The notes beneath the pieces are model-generated. The model made no database searches and was not told the origin of the DNA. It saw only the letters and a program-made list of their open reading frames with translations. A stretch of DNA of 64,000 nt from Leptolyngbya sp. PCC 7375 (GTDB lineage Bacteria; Cyanobacteriota; Cyanobacteriia; Phormidesmidales; Phormidesmidaceae): positions 4,388,486 to 4,452,485 of the forward strand of contig NZ_JH993797.1 in assembly GCF_000316115.1 (NCBI RefSeq), written 5' to 3'. A program made the position numbers and the translations under genes. This document shows positions 27,476 through 35,541 of the stretch, piece after piece; the first letter of the stretch is position 1, and each line of letters starts with the position of its first letter.

Positions 27476-27682
27476 CTAGAGGGTGTGTTGTAGGGAGAGT
27501 CTGAATAGAAAAGGGTGCCCTGAAATGTTGTTATTTGTCACTGTTGTTTCTGCCGACCAGTGAGTTAAGTCTATAGCTTTACCAGATGACTGGGGGTAAG
27601 GCGAATAAACGGCATACGCTGCCTCAGCCTGTTCAAGAGGCTTAGATAAGGTTTGGAAGGTTGCAAAAGTGTTGGTGTACAC
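27476..27682 (-). CDS. Possible small or rearranged gene (68 aa)
   Basis: A 68-codon frame starting at GTG, with its stop directly against a good terminator, which supports a transcript. The N-terminal two thirds have plausible composition (MYTNTFATFQTLSKPLEQAEAAYAVY). The C-terminal part overlaps a fragment of the ~690-bp repeat (27517-27573), so it looks like a rearranged locus, perhaps a former CP12-like gene whose end was replaced. The start lies in the flank of a MITE-like element. Confidence 0.3.
   Translation of the reverse strand: MYTNTFATFQTLSKPLEQAEAAYAVYSPYPQSSGKAIDLTHWSAETTVTNNNISGHPFLFRLSLQHTL
27517..27573 (+). repeat. 3'-end fragment of the ~690-bp repeat
   Basis: Bases here (AATGTTGTTATTTGTCACTG, then CAGTGAGTTAAGTCTATAG) closely match the last ~55 bases of the full repeat copies (for example 27068-27119). 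Confidence 0.75.
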
Positions 27683-27744
27683 TAGGGATATGCATGAAAA
27701 TAAGAGACCGTTTTGAAGCCCGGCGATATCTGGTTCCCCTTAGT

Positions 27745-27971
27745 AAGGCTGCCGTGTACACATAAGTCGGAGAGCTAGCTCTAGATTTCGAGCCCACTCT
27801 CCGAGAAGAGCAAAGCTCTACATCCCCCAACCCCTTACTCCCTGAGGGAGAAGGAGAGCCAGACCTCAAAGTCCTTCTCCCCCAGGGAGAAGGATTTAGG
27901 ATGAGGGCCAATTCAAGGCCAAATCTACCTTTTGGGACATTATCTTCTAGATGTGTATACACCGTAGCCTT
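27745..27971 (-). mobile_element. MITE-like element A
   Basis: A 227-bp element with imperfect terminal inverted repeats beginning AAGGCT(A/G)CCGTGTACACA. Its reverse complement aligns along its whole length with element B at 48782-48984. TTAGTAA flanks both sides (just before GGCTGCC and just after GGTAGCC), a probable target duplication. The interior has the hairpin-forming CCTTCTCCC...GGGAGAAGG sequences. It has no coding capacity; transposition in trans is inferred. Confidence 0.8.
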
Positions 27972-28228
27972 AGTAAGGGGAACCGTCAGGGAGGGGGCTC
28001 GACATCTAGCGCTAGCAACCGCAGACCCCTCCGCCTTCGGCACCTCCCCTTACCAAGGGGAGGATTTTGCTCAACTGTTTCTTGTCTGGGATTTTATTTA
28101 TGTGTAATCGCCCTATGCTGTCCTACATGATTAAACCAGTTGACTTATTGATCTAAGTCCTATTACTCAGGCAATGGTGGCCCTGGCTCGGTAGGATTGG
28201 CAGATCGGTCACTATGGAATGATTTACT

Positions 28229-29107
28229 ATGGTTCGGTTGAAGGCGCAGGTCACTTTACTCGGATTACTCACCGCTAGTTTACTTGGCAGTTGCAACCCT
28301 GTAGTAACGCGTCGCCAAGCTGAAGAATCAGCCCCATCTGCTGCAACACAACCATCGGATGTCGAAACGTCTGACGCTGAGTATCAGTTGGCCAATACGC
28401 CACCAGACTCGCCTGCTACGGGTTTTAGTAGACCTAAACGTCAATGTTATCAACTAGACAATGATCGCCTGACAACTAACCTGCGTTTAACCATTGACTA
28501 TCAGCGCCAAAGCATTCAAGGGGATGCCCGCTCTTTAGTACAAAATGATGAGGCAGGGAACTATGCCCAGTCATTTTCAGGCAAGCTAGCCGGTAATCAA
28601 GGGAAACTGCGGGTATTTACCTGGAGTGAACATGATTTTCAAGCGGATGATGAAACCTGGAGCTTTACAGATGATACGCTCGCGATCGGTAAAGATGTGC
28701 TTAACCTGACGGACTGTCAGTTAGTTAGCCAAGCTTTTCAAGATTTCAATGGTTTAGAAGCCAGTGATCTGCTTGATGACATAAACACTGGCCTGACAGA
28801 ATCAGTCCGATTTGCACCGGGAACCAGCTCCATGACGCTAAGCAATAGCGTTCTCCAGGGTAAGCAGAATGTTTACTATTTGAGGGTAGATGGGGGGGAG
28901 CAAATGAGTTTGTCCATCAAGTCATTAGAAAACAATGCGGTCTTTGATGTGATTTCTCCGAGCCGTTATATTCTGGCCAATAAAGCGAAGGAAGAAACCA
29001 TTCTGTTGCCCCATCCGGGAGACCATATGGTGATTGTTGGTGGGTCGCGAGAAAATGCTACTACCTACGAACTCACCATTGGCATTGAATCGGCAGCTGC
29101 ACAGTAA
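28229..29107 (+). CDS. Lipoprotein of unknown function
   Basis: A 292-residue protein. It has a lipoprotein signal with lipobox LLGSC (Cys22), then a low-complexity Ser/Ala/Pro linker to about residue 70. The middle domain contains two cysteines (RQCYQLDND and LTDCQLV) that could form a disulphide. The last ~110 residues (FAPGTSSMTLSNSVLQGKQNVYYLRVDGGEQMSL...) resemble a PPC-type beta-sandwich seen in secreted bacterial proteins. Anchored in a membrane, facing the periplasm or outside. Its partner and function are unknown. Confidence 0.7.
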   Translation: MVRLKAQVTLLGLLTASLLGSCNPVVTRRQAEESAPSAATQPSDVETSDAEYQLANTPPDSPATGFSRPKRQCYQLDNDRLTTNLRLTIDYQRQSIQGDARSLVQNDEAGNYAQSFSGKLAGNQGKLRVFTWSEHDFQADDETWSFTDDTLAIGKDVLNLTDCQLVSQAFQDFNGLEASDLLDDINTGLTESVRFAPGTSSMTLSNSVLQGKQNVYYLRVDGGEQMSLSIKSLENNAVFDVISPSRYILANKAKEETILLPHPGDHMVIVGGSRENATTYELTIGIESAAAQ

Positions 29108-29177
29108 CTGCGTTCTGGCTTACACTGCACCATACTCGTGTCCGTGGTCTCTATCTGGCTACTGTGCCGATGACTCC

Positions 29178-29414
29178 CTATGCAGTGCAACCAAATAGGC
29201 TGTCTAGGTAAAGTCTATTCACATGGGGCTGATTCGCACCATTTTGCATCAGAAAGAGAGAAAGTGCTGCCTGCATAACGCGTTCCTGACTCCACAGCTC
29301 GTGGGTGTTTAGATAATCTTGTATTGAATGGTGTAGCGTTTCAGGAATCTCGATCATCAGGCTGACAGTGACTGGAGCTGTTGTACTTGCTGAAGCTTTA
29401 GTAACTGAAGTCAT
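29178..29414 (-). CDS. DUF2811 family protein
   Basis: A 78-residue protein from ATG 29414; a longer start at 29444 is less likely. It matches DUF2811, a cyanobacterial family of about 70-80 residues: VSLMIEIPETLHHSIQDYLNTH, then RVMQAALSLFLMQNG and VNRLYLDSLF. The ribbon-helix-like start (a short beta strand then two helices) suggests a small DNA-binding or antitoxin-like protein, but no function is established. Confidence 0.8.
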   Translation of the reverse strand: MTSVTKASASTTAPVTVSLMIEIPETLHHSIQDYLNTHELWSQERVMQAALSLFLMQNGANQPHVNRLYLDSLFGCTA

Positions 29415-29705
29415 AAATCTAATGTCTCTTAAATTAACGGGCACAACAAATCAGGGCCTAGTGGATCATCCTTACCTAAGTGCTGCAAATGGGGGCTAGC
29501 AGCAGCGGGGACACAGGGCAAGGAGGCTTCACTAGGTCACCTAATTCAGTGGAGCTTTATTGTGCAGGAGGTGGTGGTAATTCGCAAGCGCATCGATTCT
29601 TTAGATTTTTCTAATGAGATTTTTGGGGTAACGACACCAAGAGGGTTAAGACATTTTTTTCGTTACATTCGTTTATAAAATGAGATTGATCCCCATACTT
29701 AACCG

Positions 29706-29994
29706 TTTTCCACAGAATCGCTGGATCTGCTAATCAGTCGTAACACCCTGGGGAGAACTCTGCTTAACCTGTGGAAAAACTAAGGAAAACCCTGGGGAAA
29801 ACTTCTGTGAGTATGAATAAATGTATTTTGATAAAATTACCTAGACTGGCTGATTTTCATCAAAATACTCCGGATGCTGGGTGCTGGGCCATAAGGCTCT
29901 TTCAGAAGATAATTCGCCCTTAAATACGCCTTAATGATTGTATGAATCTCTGGGCGTAGAAATTACCAACTGACATGTTAGTTCCTGTGGAGAA
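29706..29994. promoter_or_regulatory. Cluster of DnaA-box-like nonamers
   Basis: TTTTCCACA at 29706-29714 and its exact complement TGTGGAAAA at 29770-29778 match the cyanobacterial DnaA box. Near matches are TGGGGAGAA (29749), TGGGGAAAA (29793) and TGTGGAGAA (29986). An AT-rich run lies just left. dnaN or dnaA is not nearby. Confidence 0.35.
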
Positions 29995-30143
29995 CTGCAA
30001 TTCGCCCCCGTAGCATTTTGAGTAGATCATTGCAGACGCGCAAATGACTGCCCTGGGTCGTCGGCTTTGCAGCATCTTCGAGAGCAATGCTCAAGGCTGA
30101 ATGAGTAAGTACTAACTAGCCCCGGTTGAGACTGGGGCTTTTT
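29990..30143 (+). ncRNA. Candidate small RNA ending in a terminator
   Basis: This gene-free stretch ends in a strong terminator, so a transcript stops here, but no coding frame lies within 550 bases upstream on this strand. The start is unknown. No similarity to 6S, tmRNA, Yfr1 or tRNA was recognised. The small-RNA call is inference. Confidence 0.3.
30118..30143 (+). terminator. Rho-independent terminator
   Basis: Arms AGCCCCGGT and ACTGGGGCT form a 9-bp stem with one G-U pair and a 4-base loop, followed by TTTTT. It has no obvious gene upstream. Confidence 0.8.
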
Positions 30144-30500
30144 GTTGTGGGTTGTCGTCGTATCTATTTGGTCATGTGAGCCCCATCTCAAATGTCAGGA
30201 AATCACGACAGATCAGCCAATTTTTTTGATTCTGTAGCTTGCAATACGATTTGATAGGTTGTAAAACTTAAGTAGCTTAAAAAGCGTATCGCTAAACACT
30301 TAATTGCCTCAAGTTTTATGGTGAGGTATCACGTTTTATCTGTTCGATCTTTCTGACTGCTTAGACAAACGCTTCGGTTCTTAAGTTGGTAGCCCATCTT
30401 TGCGTTACAAACGCTGTTTGTATCGTGCATGGTCTGACTTGTTTTTTAACTGCTTACTATCTGGCAAAACTCGAACTAGCGCCTAGCTAGCCTTCTGTCC

Positions 30501-31109
30501 ATGTCTATTTTGATTGGTTCAGGCTTTGTTGCACTGCATAGTCAACACACACTCCAACACGCTGACTGGTTGGCAGTTTATGCCCTCGCAAATGATGAAG
30601 GTGTCGGTGAACGCCTTGCTGCCTATGATTTTGAAGATTTTCTAGGGCTAGCAGTTTATTTGTTTATTACTACTCAATCTCCAGGGACTCGCCAACAACT
30701 CTCTCAGCTATTCCCTAAATTTGGTAGCGCAATTGTTTTGCCGTTACTTAAAATTCTGTGTAGGAAAGAGCTTTTTGTTGAGCAAAACATCCCGATGTTG
30801 GCTCAACAAAGCTTGAATGAAATGACGCCCTATTCCTTAATAATTGGGCTCAATCGGGCATTAGACCTTACTAGTCAGAATAATTTGAAGGCGCTCACAC
30901 TGCAAACAGTAAAACAGCTATTGCAGTCGTGTGAACCATCTGTTCATTTAATGTTGTCTCAGTTACTGTCAGAGACTAATCGACGCTTGGTATCTGAATT
31001 TTCAGGATCTCAGCTGCCTGAATGTGCGATAAGTATGGCCGAGCACAGGCATGATCAGCACAGTTTAAATGTCACTGTGCAAAAGCGTAAAGTCACTCAG
31101 TGTGTATAG
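30501..31109 (+). CDS. Hypothetical helical protein (202 aa)
   Basis: A 202-residue protein with long helical stretches and several Leu-rich repeats of HEAT-like spacing (GSAIVLPLLKILCRKEL, LNRALDLTSQNNLKALTLQTVKQLLQSC). There is no signal or membrane segment. No family is recognised; an alpha-solenoid binding protein is a guess. The ribosome-binding site is poor. It precedes the ATP-grasp gene on the same strand by 161 bases, and the two may work together. Confidence 0.6.
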   Translation: MSILIGSGFVALHSQHTLQHADWLAVYALANDEGVGERLAAYDFEDFLGLAVYLFITTQSPGTRQQLSQLFPKFGSAIVLPLLKILCRKELFVEQNIPMLAQQSLNEMTPYSLIIGLNRALDLTSQNNLKALTLQTVKQLLQSCEPSVHLMLSQLLSETNRRLVSEFSGSQLPECAISMAEHRHDQHSLNVTVQKRKVTQCV

Positions 31110-31270
31110 TGTCATCGCTTGTTAACACTGGTACTTTAACGATTCAAAAACTCAGTTGTGTGTTCTTCTACAAGGGTATTGCCGGTTGCTTATACTTCGT
31201 CGGCAAATCTCTTCGGTACAACGCAGATCACCTCAAACGATTTTTGTTGTAAAAAGTTTTAGGAGCAACC

Positions 31271-32425
31271 ATGAGAATTTTTAACCATGATATTACCCTC
31301 AGTACCCATGACCAGGAAGCTGGTACAGCTCTCTTTTCGGGTCGAGTTCTTGCCTTGACTCATCCAGAAGACAAAATTCAGATGACGCCTGATCTCCAGT
31401 CAGAGTGGGCATTCATTGTAGATCACTATGCTCAAGTGGGGGTGTTTCACAGTCATGATGTTATTTGGTCACGTTCTCTCGACGAAATCAATCGGCATGG
31501 TGAGTATGAGCCCTCATTTTATTTCTTTGGAGATGCGGTCAACTCACACCATCAGTATCGTCAGTTCTTTTCTCAACTAAACTCTCAGTGGTCTGAAGTT
31601 GTTGAATTTATTAATTCTAAAAATAACTTTATTCAATTAGCAGAAGCTTTAGGTGTACCTGTTCCTAAGACGTTGCGATTTGCCAATCTATCAGCGGCGA
31701 GAGCAGCAACAGACATTCCATTTCCTTGCTATGTTAAGCCTGCTGTCTCAGATCATGGTGCAGGGATTACACGCTGCTCCGATCAATCTGCTTTAGAAAG
31801 GGCATTTGCACAACTGGCTCCAGATGCAGCGCTGCAAATTCAAGCCGAAGTTCAAGCCTCTGCTTTTTTGAATTTGCAATATCGAGTGACCGCCGATGGT
31901 GTGCAACCTTTACTGGTGTCAGAGCAGATTTTAGAAGGCTGTATCCATCGCGGTAACCGTTACCCGTCTCAACATGAGCCTTGGGAGAGTATTGAGCCCC
32001 TAGCAATGTGGTTAGGTGAACATGGCATGCAAGGGATCTTTGCTGTTGATGTTGCCGTTGTGCCAACACCTGATGGGGTGGAGTATTTAGCGATTGAATG
32101 CAATCCACGCTTTAATGGTTCATCTTATCCAACCCTTGTTGCCCATAGGATGGAGATTCCTTGCTGGAGCAGCGCTACCTATAAAACGCCTTTGCGCTCA
32201 CTTCAAAATGTTGATCTAACTGATATCACGTTTGATCCAGACAAAGGCCGAGGTGTCATTCTGATTAACTGGGGTACGATTAAAGTTGGTGAAATCAGCG
32301 TACTCTTGGCGGGATCCCTGGTGGAACAGTTTGCGCTAGATCAGGAGTTAAAGGCCCGATTAAATGGAGACTTTGCAGCGCAGCCATCACCCAAGGTAAC
32401 CAAACAGTTAGCGTTGCAGAGATAA
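31271..32425 (+). CDS. ATP-grasp enzyme
   Basis: A 384-residue ATP-grasp ligase with a strong TAGGAG ribosome-binding site. The central ATP-grasp part starts near NNFIQLAEALGVPVPKTL (about residue 118) and includes PCYVKPAVSDHGAGI (the phosphate-binding Lys and Gly-rich loop). The metal-binding end is DVAVV...EYLAIECNPRFNGSSYPT (Glu and Asn at about residues 276-278). Such enzymes join a carboxylate to an amine or thiol through an acyl phosphate. The N-terminal ~110 residues are specific to this group. No peptide precursor or partner enzyme is seen nearby, so the substrates are unknown. Confidence 0.8.
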   Translation: MRIFNHDITLSTHDQEAGTALFSGRVLALTHPEDKIQMTPDLQSEWAFIVDHYAQVGVFHSHDVIWSRSLDEINRHGEYEPSFYFFGDAVNSHHQYRQFFSQLNSQWSEVVEFINSKNNFIQLAEALGVPVPKTLRFANLSAARAATDIPFPCYVKPAVSDHGAGITRCSDQSALERAFAQLAPDAALQIQAEVQASAFLNLQYRVTADGVQPLLVSEQILEGCIHRGNRYPSQHEPWESIEPLAMWLGEHGMQGIFAVDVAVVPTPDGVEYLAIECNPRFNGSSYPTLVAHRMEIPCWSSATYKTPLRSLQNVDLTDITFDPDKGRGVILINWGTIKVGEISVLLAGSLVEQFALDQELKARLNGDFAAQPSPKVTKQLALQR

Positions 32426-32460
32426 GTTGGCTATTTTTGTTGAATTCAGTAGGTAAACTA

Positions 32461-32490
32461 AAGCTCTGGTGACTGCCAGGGCTTTTTTTT
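32461..32490 (+). terminator. Rho-independent terminator
   Basis: Arms AGCTCTGG (32462-32469) and CCAGGGCT (32476-32483) with a 6-base loop and eight T. It ends the ATP-grasp transcript 36 bases after its stop. Confidence 0.85.
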
Positions 32491-32532
32491 CTGTTCTTTA
32501 CCTTTTGCAGGTGCTTCGTTCCTTTTTTAGGC

Positions 32533-32562
32533 AAAAAAAGTCCCTACCAATCGGTAGGGACT
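32533..32562 (-). terminator. Rho-independent terminator of the CP12-like gene
   Basis: On the minus strand, AGTCCCTACC and GGTAGGGACT pair perfectly around GATT, followed by seven T. It lies 55 bases past the stop of the CP12-like gene at 32618-32911. Confidence 0.9.
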
Positions 32563-32617
32563 GAGAGGTTTTGCGCTAGCAAAGAAAGATACGAATTGAG
32601 CGTGAACGTCTAATCAC

Positions 32618-32911
32618 CTAAACGTCATAAATTCGAGATTCAAGAGCATGGGGATTTTCGTCGCAGTAGCGTGCAAAGGCCTCGTTGGGGCTCACCTGTG
32701 GCTGGCGCGCCTTTGCCGTTTGTAGTTCTTCTACGGCTTCCCAAGCAATGGCCGCGTCAATGCTTCTTGGGCCATGCATCTCAGTTAGGCGACGGGCATG
32801 TTCCAATGCGGCTTTTAGGCGGGTTGCAAACGCTGATTTATTAGAAGATGACTTTTGTAGAGAGATAGAGATTAAAGGCGCTGGCGTTGGCTCGATAGTC
32901 GAGTAAGACAT
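32618..32911 (-). CDS. CP12-like protein lacking most CP12 cysteines
   Basis: A 97-residue protein. Residues about 33-97 follow CP12, the small disordered protein that ties GAPDH and phosphoribulokinase together in the dark: LEHARRLTEMHGPRSIDAAIAWEAVEELQTAKA contains the AWD-VEEL core as AWEAVEEL, and the end ARYCDENPHALESRIYDV matches the CP12 tail. The N-terminal cysteine pair normally around the AWD core is absent and only one C-terminal cysteine (YCDENP) remains, so redox disulphides cannot form in the normal way. A close relative lies at 56168-56458. Both share terminator sequence and upstream sequence. They may act as non-redox CP12 variants or bind other partners. Confidence 0.8.
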   Translation of the reverse strand: MSYSTIEPTPAPLISISLQKSSSNKSAFATRLKAALEHARRLTEMHGPRSIDAAIAWEAVEELQTAKARQPQVSPNEAFARYCDENPHALESRIYDV

Positions 32912-32924
32912 GGTGAAAACCGCA

Positions 32925-33391
32925 TGTATCGTGAACTGTTTATAGCTTATCTATAAACTCTGTAAATGAGTAGATGGAAATCATATAAGTTTCATCTATG
33001 TTTTATTAGCTTTCTTTACCTATCAGCATGGGCGGGAAATAAAGAATAGTCGGCTCAGCTTGCTTAATGGGACTGGCTACAATGCAAGGGGTAATTGTGT
33101 TTGTCGCAAAACTGGGATGCGCCCCTCTCTTCTAGTCAGCCATCGGCTGGAAGAACCCTCTTCCAAGCTGAGAGTAGACTGGGTCAGTAGATGGTCTCAA
33201 TTAGCTATAAGATATCCAGCCCCTCTTCTGTCCCCAAGATTGGGGAAACTAGACTCAAAGCCGCCCAAATTAAGGGGTTGGGCTTCGACGTTAGCTCAAC
33301 CGCATGGCCAAATTCTAGGCAGTTAAACAGGTTGTTCAAATCTTATAAAGGCTTGAGTTCACCTACTGATATCGTTCGGTCAGAAAATTCT
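32925..33391. other. CP12-type upstream region and gap
   Basis: Bases about 32938-33045 (CTTATCTATAAACTCTGTAAA, then ATATAAGTTTCATCTATG and TTATTAGCTTTCTTTACC) recur at 49922-50145 with an insertion, and in shorter form near 56530-56610. They are probably the promoter of CP12-like genes. The rest up to 33391 holds an upstream open frame with no protein-like character. Confidence 0.5.
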
Positions 33392-34105
33392 ATGCGATCG
33401 CCCTTTTCCAAAGCTGCGTCTATTTTCTTTAACCCTGAAACCTTGTTGCCCTTTCTAATTGGGTCTATTTTTCTAGCGGTGTTGGGAAGTGCTGTTTGGG
33501 AGATTTTGTTTTCTCTGGTTACTGATCTTAACGGTAACAATGCGCTAGCCGCCGCCATCCAGTTGGCGATCGGCTCCCTGCTAATATTTCTCTTGTCGGT
33601 GCTGTTATTTGCTAGAGGGCTAAAACAGCTAGAGCCTGAGACGCTGGCTGATGCTCGCACTCCTATTAAGCATCGCGGTTTGATTTTGCTGGTCAGTCGA
33701 GAGGAACCTTGTCGCGTTGCAATCCAGCATCATGCTGATCGGTTAGAGCGTTGTTGGCTGCTGCATTCAGACCAAACTAAAGCCATGGCAGATTCAATTG
33801 CTGACACCTATGCTGGTAATCGCATTAGTTTCAAACTGATTCATGTGAATGATATCTATGACCCGATGGAGTTTTTTCAACATATTCGCCGCATTTATGA
33901 CCAGTTACCCACTGGCTGGTTGCCACAGCAGGTGATGGCTGATTACACTGGCATGACGGCCCATGGTTCGGTCGGTATGGTGCTGGCTAGCCTTTCTCCG
34001 AAGGCTCCTTTGCAATATACGCCGGTCAATCCAAATCGTTTGAATGAGTCTATGATGCCAATTGAGATTGCTCTGCGCTCAAGGGTAAAATCAGTGAGGC
34101 GCTAA
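33392..34105 (+). CDS. Membrane-anchored CARF-like protein
   Basis: A 237-residue protein from ATG 33392; the longer frame from 33191 is not protein-like. Two hydrophobic helices lie at about residues 18-43 (LLPFLIGSIFLAVLGSAVWE) and 55-80 (AIQLAIGSLLIFLLSVLLFA). The following ~150 residues look like a CARF (cyclic-oligoadenylate-binding) domain: GLILLVSREEP...WLLHS at its start, and MADYTGMTAHGSVGMVLAS matching the CARF D-x-TGMT loop. Membrane proteins with a CARF domain, such as Cam1, depolarise membranes when type III CRISPR makes cyclic oligoadenylate. It converges on the type III operon, 12 bases from its last gene. Function by analogy only. Confidence 0.65.
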   Translation: MRSPFSKAASIFFNPETLLPFLIGSIFLAVLGSAVWEILFSLVTDLNGNNALAAAIQLAIGSLLIFLLSVLLFARGLKQLEPETLADARTPIKHRGLILLVSREEPCRVAIQHHADRLERCWLLHSDQTKAMADSIADTYAGNRISFKLIHVNDIYDPMEFFQHIRRIYDQLPTGWLPQQVMADYTGMTAHGSVGMVLASLSPKAPLQYTPVNPNRLNESMMPIEIALRSRVKSVRR

Positions 34106-34117
34106 CAGGTTTCTCAA

Positions 34118-34381
34118 TCACGACTGTAGCAACAGAGGTTGGTGTTCGAGCCAGGGTACTTGTTTTGCCAGCGTTTCGATTGCGATCGCAACCACCATCA
34201 CTAATTGCACTAACAACTTTGGCAAGTTGATTTGTTGCGTTAACCAACCAGCCAGGTCTTCTAAAATAAAGTTAGAGATACCATTGCCTAAAATGCCCAG
34301 GCTCAAAATACCGACCAGGAAATACATTACCCAGCTCTGACCAGGATCATTAGCTTTTGCCAGAAAACGACTACCTTTCAT
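34118..34381 (-). CDS. Small two-helix membrane protein at the end of the CRISPR operon
   Basis: An 87-residue protein from ATG 34381; the frame extends upstream into the csx1 gene, but that start is not accepted. Two hydrophobic helices (about residues 17-37 and 58-75) are separated by an amphipathic loop (NFILEDLAGWLTQQINLPK). It is 31 bases downstream of the Csx1-type gene, so it is probably in the same transcript. No family is recognised. Its neighbours suggest an accessory membrane protein in type III signalling, perhaps with the TM-CARF protein next to it. Confidence 0.55.
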   Translation of the reverse strand: MKGSRFLAKANDPGQSWVMYFLVGILSLGILGNGISNFILEDLAGWLTQQINLPKLLVQLVMVVAIAIETLAKQVPWLEHQPLLLQS

Positions 34382-34412
34382 AAGTTGCAATCTTATTGTG
34401 ACTCTGTAATGT

Positions 34413-35501
34413 TCAACTTTCAGCCCCGTATAACTGTTTGAGATCCTGATATACCTTTTGCATCTGGGTTTGGATTGTGGTTGCTTCTTGGCGACGGGCG
34501 ATATCTTTTCCCGCATGGGCCATATCGTTACGTAATTTCCTAGCCTCCTCTTTAATGTAGAGAAGTTGTTGACGATTAAAGTAGTTGGACTCTAAAGCAG
34601 AGTTTATCCACTCATGGATCAAGGTTGCAGCTTGCACTAAATGCTGGTGTTCCATATACCAAGTAATCATCTCGAACTCTTTATCAAGACGAGCTCGAAT
34701 ACGGGAGTTGCTTTCTGGCTTGGCTAGAGCAAATTGGCCGTATTCAGTCAGGATACGTTCTTGCAATAGAGAAAAAGGCTTTGCCCATTGTGTAATACTG
34801 TTATTAGAAACCTGTAGCGTCTCCTCTAGGTCAGTAGCCGCTTCCATTACCTCAATTGGGCGATTGGTTTGCAACGCCAGAGAAATTTTTGAGATCGCAT
34901 TTGCTACTCGTTGTAAGTCCTGTTGCTGTTGGCGTGCTTTGAGATTTTTCCCTAGAGGTTTATGAGCTTGTAAGAGTTGGGCTAATGCTTGACTATTACC
35001 ACTTTGAAGAAAAGTATTGGTAGCGGTAAGCCAATCTAGCATCCCCACGAACTCAGTCAGATCAATCACAGGTGCAGGTTTTCCTTTACCCAGTTCGTAA
35101 GCACCATAGTAAACAAACTGAATGTCTGCTTGTTTGGCACTTCTTAGATAAGCTGCAAACAGGAAAACCAGAAAAGGCAATGATCTCAATCCGTGGGTAA
35201 TATCAAAAATAAGTTCATCGCCAATTTGGATGTGTTGAACAATCTTCGTGAAAGTCTCCCACATCTGAGCTGTAGTTTCTCCATTGGGAATTTCAAGATA
35301 CTCAATACGTGAATCATTGCGACGTTCCAAAATGGGCCAAGTGTTGATCTTAGCTTCAGATGTCACACAAACCAACATGCGATCAAACTGGCAAAACTGA
35401 CATAGTGCCTCGGCAAAGACCTCTCCCGAATAAACTTTGTTTTGGTATTGATACTCAGTCAACTTGGGGTAAAGCCCCAAAAAGGTGATGATAACTCGCA
35501 T
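34413..35501 (-). CDS. csx1: Csx1-type CARF-HEPN RNase (TIGR02221 family)
   Basis: A 362-residue CRISPR ancillary nuclease. The N-terminal CARF part starts MRVIITFLGLYPKLTEYQY, has KVYSGEVFAEAL typical of TIGR02221, and carries the ligand loop DITHGLRSLPF at about residues 99-109. The C-terminal HEPN domain has the catalytic R-x4-6-H motif RNDMAH (Arg324, His329). Such enzymes become active RNases when Cas10-made cyclic oligoadenylate binds the CARF domain. The longer frame from 35603 overlaps the upstream gene, so ATG 35501 is chosen, leaving 40 bases between genes. Confidence 0.9.
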   Translation of the reverse strand: MRVIITFLGLYPKLTEYQYQNKVYSGEVFAEALCQFCQFDRMLVCVTSEAKINTWPILERRNDSRIEYLEIPNGETTAQMWETFTKIVQHIQIGDELIFDITHGLRSLPFLVFLFAAYLRSAKQADIQFVYYGAYELGKGKPAPVIDLTEFVGMLDWLTATNTFLQSGNSQALAQLLQAHKPLGKNLKARQQQQDLQRVANAISKISLALQTNRPIEVMEAATDLEETLQVSNNSITQWAKPFSLLQERILTEYGQFALAKPESNSRIRARLDKEFEMITWYMEHQHLVQAATLIHEWINSALESNYFNRQQLLYIKEEARKLRNDMAHAGKDIARRQEATTIQTQMQKVYQDLKQLYGAES

Positions 35502-35541
35502 AATGTGTCCAACACTTGATAAATCGCTTGATATCGGATGA

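Larger units (their letters stand above)
29415..30500. other. 1.1-kb non-coding region with DnaA-box-like sites
   Basis: There are no good coding frames. It holds an AT-rich stretch (29640-29690), five DnaA-box-like nonamers between 29706 and 29994, and a transcript-like unit ending at a terminator (30118-30143). These are described separately. Confidence 0.5.

Noticed and set aside
33191..33391. N-terminal extension of the TM-CARF protein
   Set aside because: The 67 extra residues are not protein-like, and the ATG at 33392 starts just before the first membrane helix.
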